A stretch of 64,000 nucleotides of DNA from Actinoplanes flavus (GTDB lineage Bacteria; Actinomycetota; Actinomycetes; Mycobacteriales; Micromonosporaceae): contig NZ_JAGFNS010000012.1 of assembly GCF_017592555.1 (NCBI RefSeq), positions 210,783 to 274,782 on the forward strand, in the 5' to 3' direction. How positions within the stretch are numbered: the stretch's first letter is position 1; the number at the start of each line of letters is the position of its first letter. The translations under genes were made by a program, and so were the position numbers. The notes below the pieces were generated by a model. It searched no databases and had not been told where the DNA came from. It saw only the letters and a list, made by a program, of their open reading frames with translations. This document shows positions 54,926-63,902 of the stretch, one piece after another.

Positions 54926-54931
54926 GACGCT

Positions 54932-54961
54932 AAGTTAGGTGACCATTTGGTCACCTGTCAA
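54932..54961 (-). promoter_or_regulatory. arsR promoter with palindromic operator
   Basis: On the minus strand TTGACA (54961-54956) and TAACTT (54937-54932) are separated by 18 bases. The palindrome AGGTGACCA-TT-TGGTCACCT (54937-54956) fills that spacer, so a bound dimer would block RNA polymerase. Confidence 0.75.
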
Positions 54962-55022
54962 GCCCGGCAACGGAAGCGGTGGATCTTCCGGGATGGTGCG
55001 GAGAGTCCTACGCTCACCGGTC

Positions 55023-55973
55023 GTGTGGTCTTTCAAGAAGCGGCGCGAGGCCGCCCCCGCCGCCCCCGAGTTCTGTAGCCTGCTCGGCGATCCCGACGCC
55101 GAACGACTGACCGAGGCGCTGCTGAAACGCGACTGGGGAACCGCCCGCGGGATCCTCGCCACCCCCGATCCGGAGCACCGCTCCTACTACCTGAGCCTCA
55201 CCGGTGGCATGCCCGGCCTGGAGGAGTGGATCACCGGCCCGGTCCGGGACGAGCCGGACTCCACGCTGCCGCTGCTAGTCCGCGGCGCCCGCTACATCTC
55301 CTGGGCGTGGGAGGCCCGCGGCACCGGCTGGGGCGACACGGTGAGTGAGGAGGCGGCGAAGCTCTGGTTCGACCGCCTCCGCCGCGCCGAGGACTGCCTC
55401 GACGAGGTGGTGGAGCGCGAACCGGGCAACGCCGACGCCTGGCGTTACCTGATCACCCTGGGCCGCGCCCGCGACCTGCCCCAGGAGGAACGCCGGCGCC
55501 GGTTCGACGGCCTGATCGCGGCCGACCCGACCCATTATTTCGGCCACGTCCAGATGCTGGAGGGCCTGATGCCGAAATGGGGCGGCAGCACCGAGGCGAT
55601 GTTCACGTTCGCCCGCGAGCGCGCCGCCGCCTGCCCGGGCACCCACATCCCGACCCTCGTCGTCCTCGCCCACCTGGAGAATCGTCGCGGCAACGGCGGC
55701 AACGACTACCTGGAGCGGGACGACGTCGCCGAGGACATCTGGCAGGCGTCGCAGCTCTCCGTCTTCCACGACGACTACCAGGAGACGCTGCTCACCCCGA
55801 TCGTCTGGAACAACTTCGCGTTCGCGCTGACCTTCACCGGCCAGTTCCCGTCGGCGTGCAGCATCTACGACGTGATCGAGGACGACTGGATCATGAAGTC
55901 ACCCTGGGGCGACATGGACTTCTTCGTGGAATGCCGGGACTACGCCCGCTCCAGCCTGGAGGACGACGACTGA
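55023..55973 (+). CDS. helical-repeat protein of unknown function
   Basis: A 316-residue soluble, helix-rich protein that looks like a TPR-type or DUF4034-like repeat protein: AEDCLDEVVEREPGNADAWRYL, RFDGLIAADPTHYFGHVQML and AMFTFARERAAACPGTHIPTL have repeat character (Ala, Trp and Pro at TPR-like spacing). No catalytic motif. GTG 55023 is chosen because TACGCT lies eight bases upstream and the protein then begins VWSFKKRRE; earlier in-frame ATGs would overlap the arsR promoter. Function unknown. Confidence 0.75.
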   Translation: MWSFKKRREAAPAAPEFCSLLGDPDAERLTEALLKRDWGTARGILATPDPEHRSYYLSLTGGMPGLEEWITGPVRDEPDSTLPLLVRGARYISWAWEARGTGWGDTVSEEAAKLWFDRLRRAEDCLDEVVEREPGNADAWRYLITLGRARDLPQEERRRRFDGLIAADPTHYFGHVQMLEGLMPKWGGSTEAMFTFARERAAACPGTHIPTLVVLAHLENRRGNGGNDYLERDDVAEDIWQASQLSVFHDDYQETLLTPIVWNNFAFALTFTGQFPSACSIYDVIEDDWIMKSPWGDMDFFVECRDYARSSLEDDD

Positions 55974-56088
55974 GCCAGCCGGCCGGCGCCTTCCACGGCG
56001 ACCCCGGCAATGACCCGGCCCAGGTCACCTGACCTGGGCCGCCGTCAGTCTGGCATCCATGCGCGGACTGACTCCGTGACGCCAGTGC

Positions 56089-56695
56089 ATGCCGCCCCGA
56101 TACGTGGCGTTGATCACTGTCGCTGCGTTCTCCGGACTCCGCTGGGGCGAACGGGCCGCGCTGAGGCGGTGCGATGTCGATCTGGCGGCCGGGACCGTAG
56201 GCGTACCCCCGAAGACGGCCTGGAGTTCGGGCTGCCGAAGCCGGCCGCGGGCATCCGGGTGGTCGCTCTTCCGGGAGTTGCCCACAGAGCCCTTGGCGAG
56301 CACGTGAAGCGCTACCCCGGCAAGCACCCGGCGGCGCTGGTTCATCAAACCGGCAACTTCCGCCGGGCGGTGAAGTGGTCGACGGCGCTGTCGGACGCGG
56401 GGATGCCGGCGGGGCTCCACTTCCATGACCCCCGGCACGCCGGCAACAGCATCGCGGCGGCCGGCGGCGCCGGCACGCGCGAGTCGATGCACGGAATGGG
56501 TCACGCGAGCATGCGGCTACCAGCACGCGACCAACGAGCGGGACCGCGAGATCGCCCGAGAACATGGACAAGCGGATCACGAAGGGTACGAAGGCCGGTC
56601 GCGGCAAGCGACCGAAGCGCAGCAAGCCGACAGATGGCGCGGCCGGTACAGGTAAGGCGGCCGAACACGACCGCGAGCCAGAGTCCGGGACCTGA
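56089..56695 (+). pseudogene. broken tyrosine recombinase (phage-type integrase)
   Basis: Three frames in succession match the catalytic half of an actinobacterial tyrosine integrase. Frame one gives VALITVAAFSGLRWGERAAL (first active Arg box). After a shift near 56210 the next gives LHFHDPRHAGNSIAAAGG (H-x-x-R) and HGMGHASMR. After another shift near 56515 comes YQHATNERDREIA, where the active Tyr and C-terminal helix belong, followed by a basic tail. The N-terminal DNA-binding part is missing. It lies beside tRNA-Gly, a common target for such integrases, and is the only sign of an old integrated element here. Confidence 0.85.
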
Positions 56696-56739
56696 TGGCA
56701 CGCTAATGGCAAGCAAGATCATCCACCGGGGTGAACGAC

Positions 56740-56779
56740 GAAGGCCCTGGTCGGAGAATATCCTCTGACCAGGGCCTTC
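56740..56779. terminator. hairpin between integrase remnant and tRNA-Gly
   Basis: Perfect 13-base arms GAAGGCCCTGGTC (56740-56752) and complement (56767-56779) with a 14-base loop, seven bases beyond the 3' end of tRNA-Gly. It probably ends the tRNA transcript. Confidence 0.8.
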
Positions 56780-56786
56780 TCAGCGG

Positions 56787-56857
56787 AGCGGGCGACGAGA
56801 ATCGAACTCGCGTAATCAGTTTGGAAGACTGAGGCTCTACCATTGAGCTACGCCCGC
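56787..56857 (-). tRNA. tRNA-Gly (anticodon TCC)
   Basis: A 71-base cloverleaf on the minus strand. Acceptor GCGGGCG pairs with CGCCCGC; D arm GTAGCTCAATGGTAGAG; anticodon loop CTTCCAA; T arm with GAGTTCGATTCTC; discriminator T. CCA is not encoded. Confidence 0.96.
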
Positions 56858-56987
56858 GTGATCCCCGATCAGCTCGGGGCTCGTGCACAGCTTACTGAAT
56901 CATCTCCCGTCCGCGCGAACCGGATTCCCCAGCAGGTGACTCCAGCGCACACGCAGGCAAGCGGACCGCATACACTGGCCGTCGCCA

Positions 56988-57061
56988 CGGGGTGTGGCGC
57001 AGCTTGGTAGCGCACTCGCTTTGGGAGCGAGGGGCCGTGGGTTCAAATCCCGCCACCCCGA
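56988..57061 (+). tRNA. tRNA-Pro (anticodon TGG)
   Basis: A 74-base cloverleaf: acceptor CGGGGTG with CACCCCG, D arm GGCGCAGCTTGGTAGCGC, anticodon loop TTTGGGA in a CTCGC/GCGAG stem, T arm GGGTTCAAATCCC, discriminator A. A TACACT hexamer (56971-56976) is the likely -10. tig follows 36 bases later. Confidence 0.97.
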
Positions 57062-57097
57062 CTGACACCAACATCCGCAGCAACAAGGAGTACGCCT

Positions 57098-58441
57098 GTG
57101 AAGAGCACCGTCGAGACTCTGAGCCCGACTCGGGTGAAGCTCGCCATCGAGGTGCCGTTCGAGGAGCTCAAGCCGAGCCTGCAGAAGGCGTACCGGGAGA
57201 TCGGCGCGCAGGTCCAGGTGCCGGGCTTCCGTAAGGGCAAGGTTCCGCCCGCCGTGATCGACCAGCGGGTCGGCCGGGGCGCGGTGCTCAACGAGGCGGT
57301 CCAGGAGGCGATCCCACAGCAGATCCTCGCCGCGGTCCAGGAGCACGAGGTCAAGACCCTCGGCCGCCCGGAGGTGGAGATCACCGAGTTCGCCGACAAC
57401 GCGCCGCTGAAGTTCACGGCCGAGGTCGACGTCCGCCCGGAGATCACCGTGCCGGACCTCTCCGCGATCACCGTGACGGTTCCGGCCGTCGAGATCGGTG
57501 ACAACGAGATCGACGAGCAGGTCAACGGTCTGCGCGAGCGCTTCGCCACCCTGAAGACCGTGGAGCGCGCGGCTGCGGAGGGTGACTACGTCCAGCTCGA
57601 CCTGAACGCGACGGTCGACGGCGAGGACGTCCCCGGCGGTTCGGCCACCAACATCTCCCACGAGGTCGGCAGCAAGCAGCTGCTTCCGGGCCTCGACGAG
57701 GTGCTCGTCGGCCTCTCCGCCGGCGAGGAGGCCACCTTCACGACCCAGCTCGTGGGCGGCGACTTCGCCGGCCGTGACGCCGAGGTGAAGGTCGTCGTGA
57801 AGACCGTCAAGGACAAGCAGCTCCCCGAGGTCGACGACGAGTTCGCCCAGCTGGCGAGCGAGTTCGACACCCTCGACGAGCTCCGCGACGACCTGCGTAC
57901 CCGCCTCACCCGGGTCAAGAAGGTCGAGCAGATCTACGCGGCCCGTGACGAGGCGCTCAAGCAGCTCGTCGAGGCGGCCGAGATCCCGGCCCCCGAGGGC
58001 GTCGTGAAGGACGAGGTCGATGGCCGTAAGCAGGCCATGACCGACCAGCTCGAGCGGATCGGCGCGACGCTGGCCGACTACCTCGCCTCGGAGGACAAGA
58101 CCGAGGAGCAGATCGACCAGGAGCTGACCGAGGCGGCCCAGGAGGGCGTCCGGATCCAGCTGCTGCTCGACACCGTCGCCGACGCCGAGGACGTTCAGGT
58201 CACCGACGACGAGTTCGGTCACGAGATCGTGCACCGGGCGCAGCGCGCCCAGATGCAGCCCCAGCAGTACTACGACCAGCTGGTGCGTTCGGGCGCCGCG
58301 GCCTCCGTCTTCGGGGACGTGCGCCGGGGCAAGGCGCTCGCGTCGGTCATGGAGCAGGTCACGATGAAGGACTCCGAGGGCAACACGCTCTCGCTGGACG
58401 ACCTGCGCACCGAGGACGACCACGCGGGTCACAACCACTGA
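57098..58441 (+). CDS. tig: trigger factor
   Basis: A 447-residue ribosome-associated chaperone and peptidyl-prolyl isomerase. The N-terminal ribosome-binding domain has VPGFRKGKVPPAVIDQRVG (the GFRxGK signature). A FKBP-like domain follows (GDYVQLDLNATVDGEDV to VGLSAGEEATF), then a helical C-terminal domain. It meets nascent chains at the exit tunnel. GTG 57098 follows AAGGAG. The tig-clpP1-clpP2-clpX order is the standard actinobacterial folding and proteolysis block. A strong terminator separates tig from clpP1. Confidence 0.97.
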   Translation: MKSTVETLSPTRVKLAIEVPFEELKPSLQKAYREIGAQVQVPGFRKGKVPPAVIDQRVGRGAVLNEAVQEAIPQQILAAVQEHEVKTLGRPEVEITEFADNAPLKFTAEVDVRPEITVPDLSAITVTVPAVEIGDNEIDEQVNGLRERFATLKTVERAAAEGDYVQLDLNATVDGEDVPGGSATNISHEVGSKQLLPGLDEVLVGLSAGEEATFTTQLVGGDFAGRDAEVKVVVKTVKDKQLPEVDDEFAQLASEFDTLDELRDDLRTRLTRVKKVEQIYAARDEALKQLVEAAEIPAPEGVVKDEVDGRKQAMTDQLERIGATLADYLASEDKTEEQIDQELTEAAQEGVRIQLLLDTVADAEDVQVTDDEFGHEIVHRAQRAQMQPQQYYDQLVRSGAAASVFGDVRRGKALASVMEQVTMKDSEGNTLSLDDLRTEDDHAGHNH

Positions 58442-58456
58442 TCTGAGTGCCTGGCC

Positions 58457-58502
58457 GGCCACCGCGCATCCCTTCCGGGTGCGCGGTGGCCGTTGTCTTT
58501 TC
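58457..58502 (+). terminator. terminator after tig
   Basis: A near-perfect 15-pair stem (58457-58491) with a short loop, followed by a T-rich stretch to 58502; starts 16 bases after the tig stop. Confidence 0.85.
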
Positions 58503-58523
58503 CGGGGGTACGGCCACGCGATG

Positions 58524-58537
58524 CGCTGTCAGCGAAC
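58524..58537 (-). promoter_or_regulatory. candidate ClgR box upstream of clpP1
   Basis: On the minus strand GTTCGCTGACAGCG fits the known ClgR pattern (CGC-YNANR-GCG with flanking GTT). ClgR activates clpP1P2 and other protease genes in actinomycetes. It lies 110 bases before clpP1. Confidence 0.7.
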
Positions 58538-58577
58538 ACCTGCCCGAGCGGGAAGCTGATGCGCATCCGACCAGTTA

Positions 58578-58600
58578 GGTTGGTCGTACGACGGACAACC
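58578..58600 (+). promoter_or_regulatory. inverted repeat and TAGGTT hexamer in the clpP1 leader
   Basis: GTCGTACGAC (58583-58592) is a perfect palindrome flanked by GGTTG and CAACC. TAGGTT (58577-58582 region) just before it resembles a -10, so the palindrome may sit at the transcript start. Confidence 0.45.
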
Positions 58601-58646
58601 TGCCGGCCGGATCCTCGGCCGACACAGCAAGCTGTGAAGGGCTGCC

Positions 58647-59282
58647 ATGACCGATCTCCACATCCCCACCGGGCCCGTGTCGCGGCGCGGTGGCGACACC
58701 CTGAGTGGCAACCTCGACGACTCGGTCTTCAACCGGCTGCTGCGGGAGCGGATCATCTTCCTCGGCAGCGAGGTGACCGATGCGAGCGCCAACCGCATCT
58801 GCGCGCAGCTGCTGCTGCTCTCCGCCGAGGACCCGGAGGCCGACATCCACCTGTGGATCAACTCCCCGGGCGGCTCTGTCTACTCGGGTATGGCCATCTA
58901 CGACACGATGCAGTTCATCGACAACGACGTGCAGACCGTCGCGATGGGCATGGCCGCCTCGATGGGGCAGTTCCTGCTCTGCTCCGGGACGCCGGGCAAG
59001 CGCTTCGCCCTGCCGCATGCCCGGATCATGATGCACCAGCCGTCCGGTGGCATGGGCGGCACCGCGGCCGACATCGCCATCCAGGCCGAGCAGATGCTCT
59101 ACACCAAGCGGATGTTCCAGGAGCGGATCGCGTTTCACACCGGTCAGACCCAGGAGCAGATCGCGGCCGACTTCGACCGGGACCGCTGGTTCACGGCCGA
59201 GGAGGCCAAGGACTATGGCTTCATCGACAAGGTGATCACCGGGGCCACGCAGGTTCCCGACGGTGCCGGAACGCTGAACTGA
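58647..59282 (+). CDS. clpP1: ATP-dependent Clp protease proteolytic subunit 1
   Basis: A 211-residue serine peptidase of the ClpP family. Catalytic Ser105 is in AMGMAASMGQFLL and His130 in RIMMHQPSGGMGG; the Asp follows about 50 residues later (DFDRDRWF). IWxNSPGG-like LWINSPGGSVYSGMAIYDTM is the substrate-strand motif. In actinobacteria ClpP1 and ClpP2 form a mixed double ring served by ClpX and ClpC. ATG 58647 is well placed. The stop is 11 bases before clpP2, so the pair is one operon. Confidence 0.96.
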   Translation: MTDLHIPTGPVSRRGGDTLSGNLDDSVFNRLLRERIIFLGSEVTDASANRICAQLLLLSAEDPEADIHLWINSPGGSVYSGMAIYDTMQFIDNDVQTVAMGMAASMGQFLLCSGTPGKRFALPHARIMMHQPSGGMGGTAADIAIQAEQMLYTKRMFQERIAFHTGQTQEQIAADFDRDRWFTAEEAKDYGFIDKVITGATQVPDGAGTLN

Positions 59283-59293
59283 GGAGCTGACCC

Positions 59294-59950
59294 ATGACCG
59301 ACCTTTCCATGCCTCCCGGGTTCGCTCCGGTGCACAACCGCTACGTGCTGCCCTCGTTCTCCGAGCGCACCTCGTGGGGCATCAAGGAGTCCAACCCCTA
59401 CAACAAGATGTTCGAGGACCGGATCATCTTCCTCGGCGTGCAGGTGGACGACGCGTCGGCCAACGACGTGATGGCCCAGCTGCTGACGCTGGAGAGCACC
59501 GACCCGGACCGCGACATCCTGATGTACATCAACTCGCCCGGTGGCTCGTTCACCGCGATGACCGCCATCTACGACACCATGCAGTACGTGCGCCCCGACA
59601 TCAGCACGGTCTGCCTGGGCCAGGCGGCCAGCGCCGCGGCGGTTCTGCTCGCCGGCGGCACCCCGGGCAAGCGGATGGCGCTCCCGCACTCGCGGATCAT
59701 CATCCACCAGCCGGCTACCGAGGGTGGCTACGGCCAGGGTTCGGACATCGAGATCCAGGCTCGCGAGATCATGCGTATGCGGACCCAGCTGGAGGAGCTG
59801 ATCTCGCACCACTCCTCGAAGCCGATCGAGCAGGTTCGCAAGGACATCGACCGCGACAAGATCATGACGGCGGACGAGGCCAAGGAGTACGGCCTGGTCG
59901 ACGTCGTCCTGGCGACGCGTAAGAAGAGCCTGCAGACGGCCGGGGTCTGA
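59294..59950 (+). CDS. clpP2: ATP-dependent Clp protease proteolytic subunit 2
   Basis: A 218-residue ClpP. Catalytic Ser113 in CLGQAASAAAVLLAG and His138 in IIIHQPATEGGYGQ; Asp in DIDRDKIM. Its N-terminus (FAPVHNRYVLPSFSERTSWG) is longer and different from ClpP1, typical of ClpP2, which provides the face for ATPase docking in mycobacteria. It starts 11 bases after clpP1. Confidence 0.96.
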   Translation: MTDLSMPPGFAPVHNRYVLPSFSERTSWGIKESNPYNKMFEDRIIFLGVQVDDASANDVMAQLLTLESTDPDRDILMYINSPGGSFTAMTAIYDTMQYVRPDISTVCLGQAASAAAVLLAGGTPGKRMALPHSRIIIHQPATEGGYGQGSDIEIQAREIMRMRTQLEELISHHSSKPIEQVRKDIDRDKIMTADEAKEYGLVDVVLATRKKSLQTAGV

Positions 59951-59963
59951 CCCAGGGTCCGCG

Positions 59964-60030
59964 GTGTCAGGGGGCCGGCCGGCGAGCGCTAGACTGGCCG
60001 ACCCCTGACACGCCCGTTTTGGGGGGTCGG
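59964..60030 (+). promoter_or_regulatory. overlapping alternative hairpins between clpP2 and clpX
   Basis: Hairpin A: GTGTCAGGGG (59964-59973) with CCCCTGACAC (60002-60011), followed by TTTT, a terminator form. Hairpin B: CCGACCCC (59998-60005) with GGGGTCGG (60023-60030). They share 60002-60005 and cannot form together. This could be a terminator with an attenuator-like switch. Confidence 0.6.
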
Positions 60031-60167
60031 AGAACAGCCCCTTTGCGGGTAACGTCGAGTCTGCAGCCTCAGTTACGCGGGTCGGCGGACGATAGATGGC
60101 AACGAGGCAATCCGTCCTCGCACAAGGTCCGGTCGACGGCCGGCCAATGAACGCAGGGAGAACGTAG

Positions 60168-61460
<1,293 letters not shown>

Positions 61461-61574
61461 CCGGCTGACCCTCAGTTCGTCCCACTCGCCGCCGCCCACC
61501 CCGGGCGGCGGCGAGTGCGCTTCAGCGGCCGCGGATGGTCACGAAGCGGCGCGGGTCGCCGTACCCTTCGATTT

Positions 61575-62387
61575 ATGCGCGCCGCCGTCTGCCAGCTGAA
61601 CTCCCGCGAAGACCGTGCCCACAACCTGGCCGTCGCTCGTGATCTTCTCGAGCGCGCCGCCGCCGGCGGCGCGAAGCTCGCGGTCCTGCCGGAGTATGTC
61701 GACTTCCTCGGCCACTCCGCCGACGCGCCGAGACCGGAGCCGGTCGACGGCGAGTTCGCCGCCTTCTTCGCCAACGCCGCACGGGAGCTCGGCCTCTGGG
61801 TGCACGCCGGCTCGTTCCACGAAAAGGGCCCGGACGCGGGCCGGACCTTCAACACGTCGCTGCTGTTCGCTCCGGACGGCACTCTCGCCGCCACCTATCG
61901 CAAGATCCATCTGTACGACGTGGAGATCACCGGCCGCATCTCCTACCAGGAGTCCCGCACGGTGGCGCCCGGCACCGACCCGGTCCTCGCCGACGTCGAC
62001 GGCGTACCCACCGGCCTGACCGTCTGCTACGACCTCCGCTTCCCGGAGCTGTACCGGGCCCTCGCCATCGCCGGCGCCCGGATCCTGGTCGTGCCCGCCG
62101 CCTTCATGCTGCACACCGGCCGCGACCACTGGGAGGTGCTGCTGCGGGCCCGCGCCATCGAGAACCAGTGCTTCGTGCTGGCGGCCGGCCAGATCGGCGA
62201 CCACGAACCGCGCCGCACCTGCTTCGGCCGCAGCATGATCATCGACCCGTGGGGCACCGTCCTGGCCCAGGCCCCGGACACCGTCGGCGTGACCTTCGCG
62301 GACCTCGACCTCGAACGTCTGGAAACCATCCGCACCGAGCTGCCCAGCCTCGCCAACCGCCGGATGGAAACCTTCCCGCTCCGCTGA
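61575..62387 (+). CDS. carbon-nitrogen hydrolase (nitrilase superfamily, Nit-like amidase)
   Basis: A 270-residue nitrilase-superfamily hydrolase with the full triad: Glu40 in AVLPEYVDFLG, Lys110 in YRKIHLYDVE and Cys151 in TVCYDLRFPELYRAL. Length and the RKIHLYD and CYDLRFPELY forms match the Nit1/Nit2 (deaminated glutathione or omega-amidase) branch, a cytoplasmic metabolite-repair activity. ATG 61575 lies seven bases after TACCCT, so a leaderless mRNA is likely. Confidence 0.9.
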   Translation: MRAAVCQLNSREDRAHNLAVARDLLERAAAGGAKLAVLPEYVDFLGHSADAPRPEPVDGEFAAFFANAARELGLWVHAGSFHEKGPDAGRTFNTSLLFAPDGTLAATYRKIHLYDVEITGRISYQESRTVAPGTDPVLADVDGVPTGLTVCYDLRFPELYRALAIAGARILVVPAAFMLHTGRDHWEVLLRARAIENQCFVLAAGQIGDHEPRRTCFGRSMIIDPWGTVLAQAPDTVGVTFADLDLERLETIRTELPSLANRRMETFPLR

Positions 62388-62611
62388 ACGCCCCAACCGG
62401 GAGGGCCACTCCCGGCGAGCCTCGGTCGAGCCCGACCCGAACGGTCCCGGCCCGGATCACCTGAACCCTGCCTCGCGCGTGCCGCGACCCAGCCGCTGCT
62501 TTCGCCACCGCCGCGGCACCGGTCCGCGCCACCCGATCCCACTGCAAACCCCCCCGATCCGGTACGCGCGGCGAAGCGTCGACCGGGTCGGCATGAGACG
62601 ACGTGCCAACC
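62388..62611. other. non-coding gap after the nitrilase, with a short hairpin
   Basis: CCGGGAG (62397-62403) and CTCCCGG (62409-62415) form a seven-pair hairpin ten bases after the stop, a possible terminator. The rest shows no gene. Confidence 0.55.
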
Positions 62612-63000
62612 GCTGCTCTGTGAAAGTTCGGGATGCTGACGGCGACCATGCGAGGGGCGGGGTTCCGGCTGCGGCACGACTAGCGGCCGGGGTGCCAGCT
62701 GCGGTCCGCGAAGGGCCGCGTGCCGACCGCCATTCTGTGAAGGGTCGGCGCGCTGACCGCGGTTCTAGGAGGGGCCGGCGCTGGCCGCGCTTCTCTGAAG
62801 GTCTGGGGTGCGCGCTGCGGTTCTGTGGGGGCCGGTGTGCTGGCCGTGGCTCTAGGAGGGGCCGGTGTGCTGGCCGCGGTTCCGTGAGGGCTGGGTGCGC
62901 GCTGCGGTTCTGCGAGGGGCTGGAGTGTGGGCTGCGGTTCTGTGAGGGGGCGGCGTGCTGGCTGCGGTTCTGCGAGGCGCTGGCGCGCTGACTGCGGTGC
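62612..63000. repeat. degenerate ~30-bp tandem repeat array, about 13 units
   Basis: Units of 27-32 bases follow the pattern TTCTGTGAGGGG then a G-rich variable part and GCTGGCTGCGG, for example at 62911, 62940 and 62970. Length variation breaks any shared frame. It fills the gap between convergent genes. Confidence 0.88.
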
Positions 63001-63091
63001 GGTGTGGTGGCAGATCGGGCCGGCTAGGGGACGGAGTGAGAACCCGGCCGAAAGGTCGCCGCCAGTCTCCGGTCGCCAGCTGTATCCGGCG

Positions 63092-63307
63092 TCACAAACT
63101 GTCCATGAGATAGCTGAGCGCGGTCAGAGCGAGCACCGCTGCGCCGGCCAGGAGTAGTGCCCCGCCCATCCGCGTCGGGCCGCGCATCAACAGTTTCCGG
63201 GCTGACAGCACGACCGTGACCAGCACAAGTAGGCCGATCGCCCACTGCCAGACCGGGACGAGCAAGCCCAGGACCGCGTCGGCCGCCAATGTCGGGGGAG
63301 TGGCCAT
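63092..63307 (-). CDS. small membrane protein (71 aa)
   Basis: A 71-residue protein with two hydrophobic helices (AVLGLLVPVWQWAIGLLVLVTV and MGGALLLAGAAVLALTALSY) joined by a basic loop (SARKLLMRGPTR). No family recognised. ATG 63307 lies six bases after CAGAGT on the minus strand (63314-63319), consistent with a leaderless mRNA and supporting a real gene. Function unknown. Confidence 0.6.
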   Translation of the reverse strand: MATPPTLAADAVLGLLVPVWQWAIGLLVLVTVVLSARKLLMRGPTRMGGALLLAGAAVLALTALSYLMDSL

Positions 63308-63524
63308 GAAGCCACTCTGTCACGGGATGGCTGCGTCATGTGTAACCTCGCCGCTTCCGCAGGCATGAGCGTCGATTTGCGGTCACCCGCATGGGTCGCG
63401 TAACTTTCTCTCTGCCCGCGGGAAACCGGTACGGACAGCCACGAAAGTGACAATCCGGAAGGCGCCTCGGGGGCGGTCGAGAGCGAGTTATGCTCGAACT
63501 CGGCACCCGGGAGGTGCGGCAAAG
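63308..63524. other. intergenic region upstream of the rrn promoter
   Basis: No supported gene. It carries the promoter of the minus-strand small membrane protein (63314-63319) and probably upstream activating sequence of the rrn operon. Confidence 0.5.
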
Positions 63525-63569
63525 ATCCAAGAAATTGGATTTGCGATCGCGAAGCCGGCCGGGTAGAGT
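63525..63569 (+). promoter_or_regulatory. rRNA operon promoter with adjacent dyad
   Basis: TTGCGA (63541-63546) and TAGAGT (63564-63569) are 17 bases apart. Directly upstream, ATCCAA-GAAA-TTGGAT (63525-63540) forms a perfect six-base dyad touching the -35. A second possible promoter is TTCTGT (63687)/TAATAT (63711-63716), 18 bases apart. Confidence 0.72.
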
Positions 63570-63902
63570 GGCAAAGCCGGTAGAGAACCGGGCGGGCTGA
63601 TCGCGGAAGTGATCGTCGGCCGGTCTACCAGAGCCACTCCTCCGCATCGCGGAGAAACACTTGGGCGTTGTCGACAGGGTCCCTGATTCTGTCTGGCGAA
63701 AACGACCGGGTAATATCGAGCAGTTGCCTTGAGGGCGAGCCTTGACGGGCTTTACTTCGATGTGCGGTTGTTCTTTGAGAACTCAACAGGGTGCTTGATA
63801 AGCCAGTGCCAATTATGGCAATACCCCGGCTCATCGTTTAGGCGATGGGTGGGAGATTCCTTTGGCAACATTTATGTTGCCGGGACGATTGTTCAACAGA
63901 TT
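63570..63902 (+). other. rRNA leader with antitermination and processing signals
   Basis: TTCTTTGAGAACTCAACAG (near 63771-63789) is the block seen ahead of many actinobacterial 16S genes, near a boxA-like element. GGCAACA-TTTA-TGTTGCC (63864-63881) is a perfect hairpin, and TTCAACA/TGTTGGA-like pairing just before 16S may form the base of the RNase III processing stem. Confidence 0.65.

Noticed and set aside
56700..56860. Attachment-site direct repeat of the tRNA-Gly 3' end
   Set aside because: I looked for a second copy of the T-arm/acceptor sequence on the other side of the integrase remnant and did not see one; the element's other end may be lost or outside the window.
62479..62991. A 170-codon frame through the 30-bp repeat array
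   Set aside because: The repeat units vary in length, so the frame shifts between units; the product is an Arg/Cys/Gly-rich string without conserved parts.
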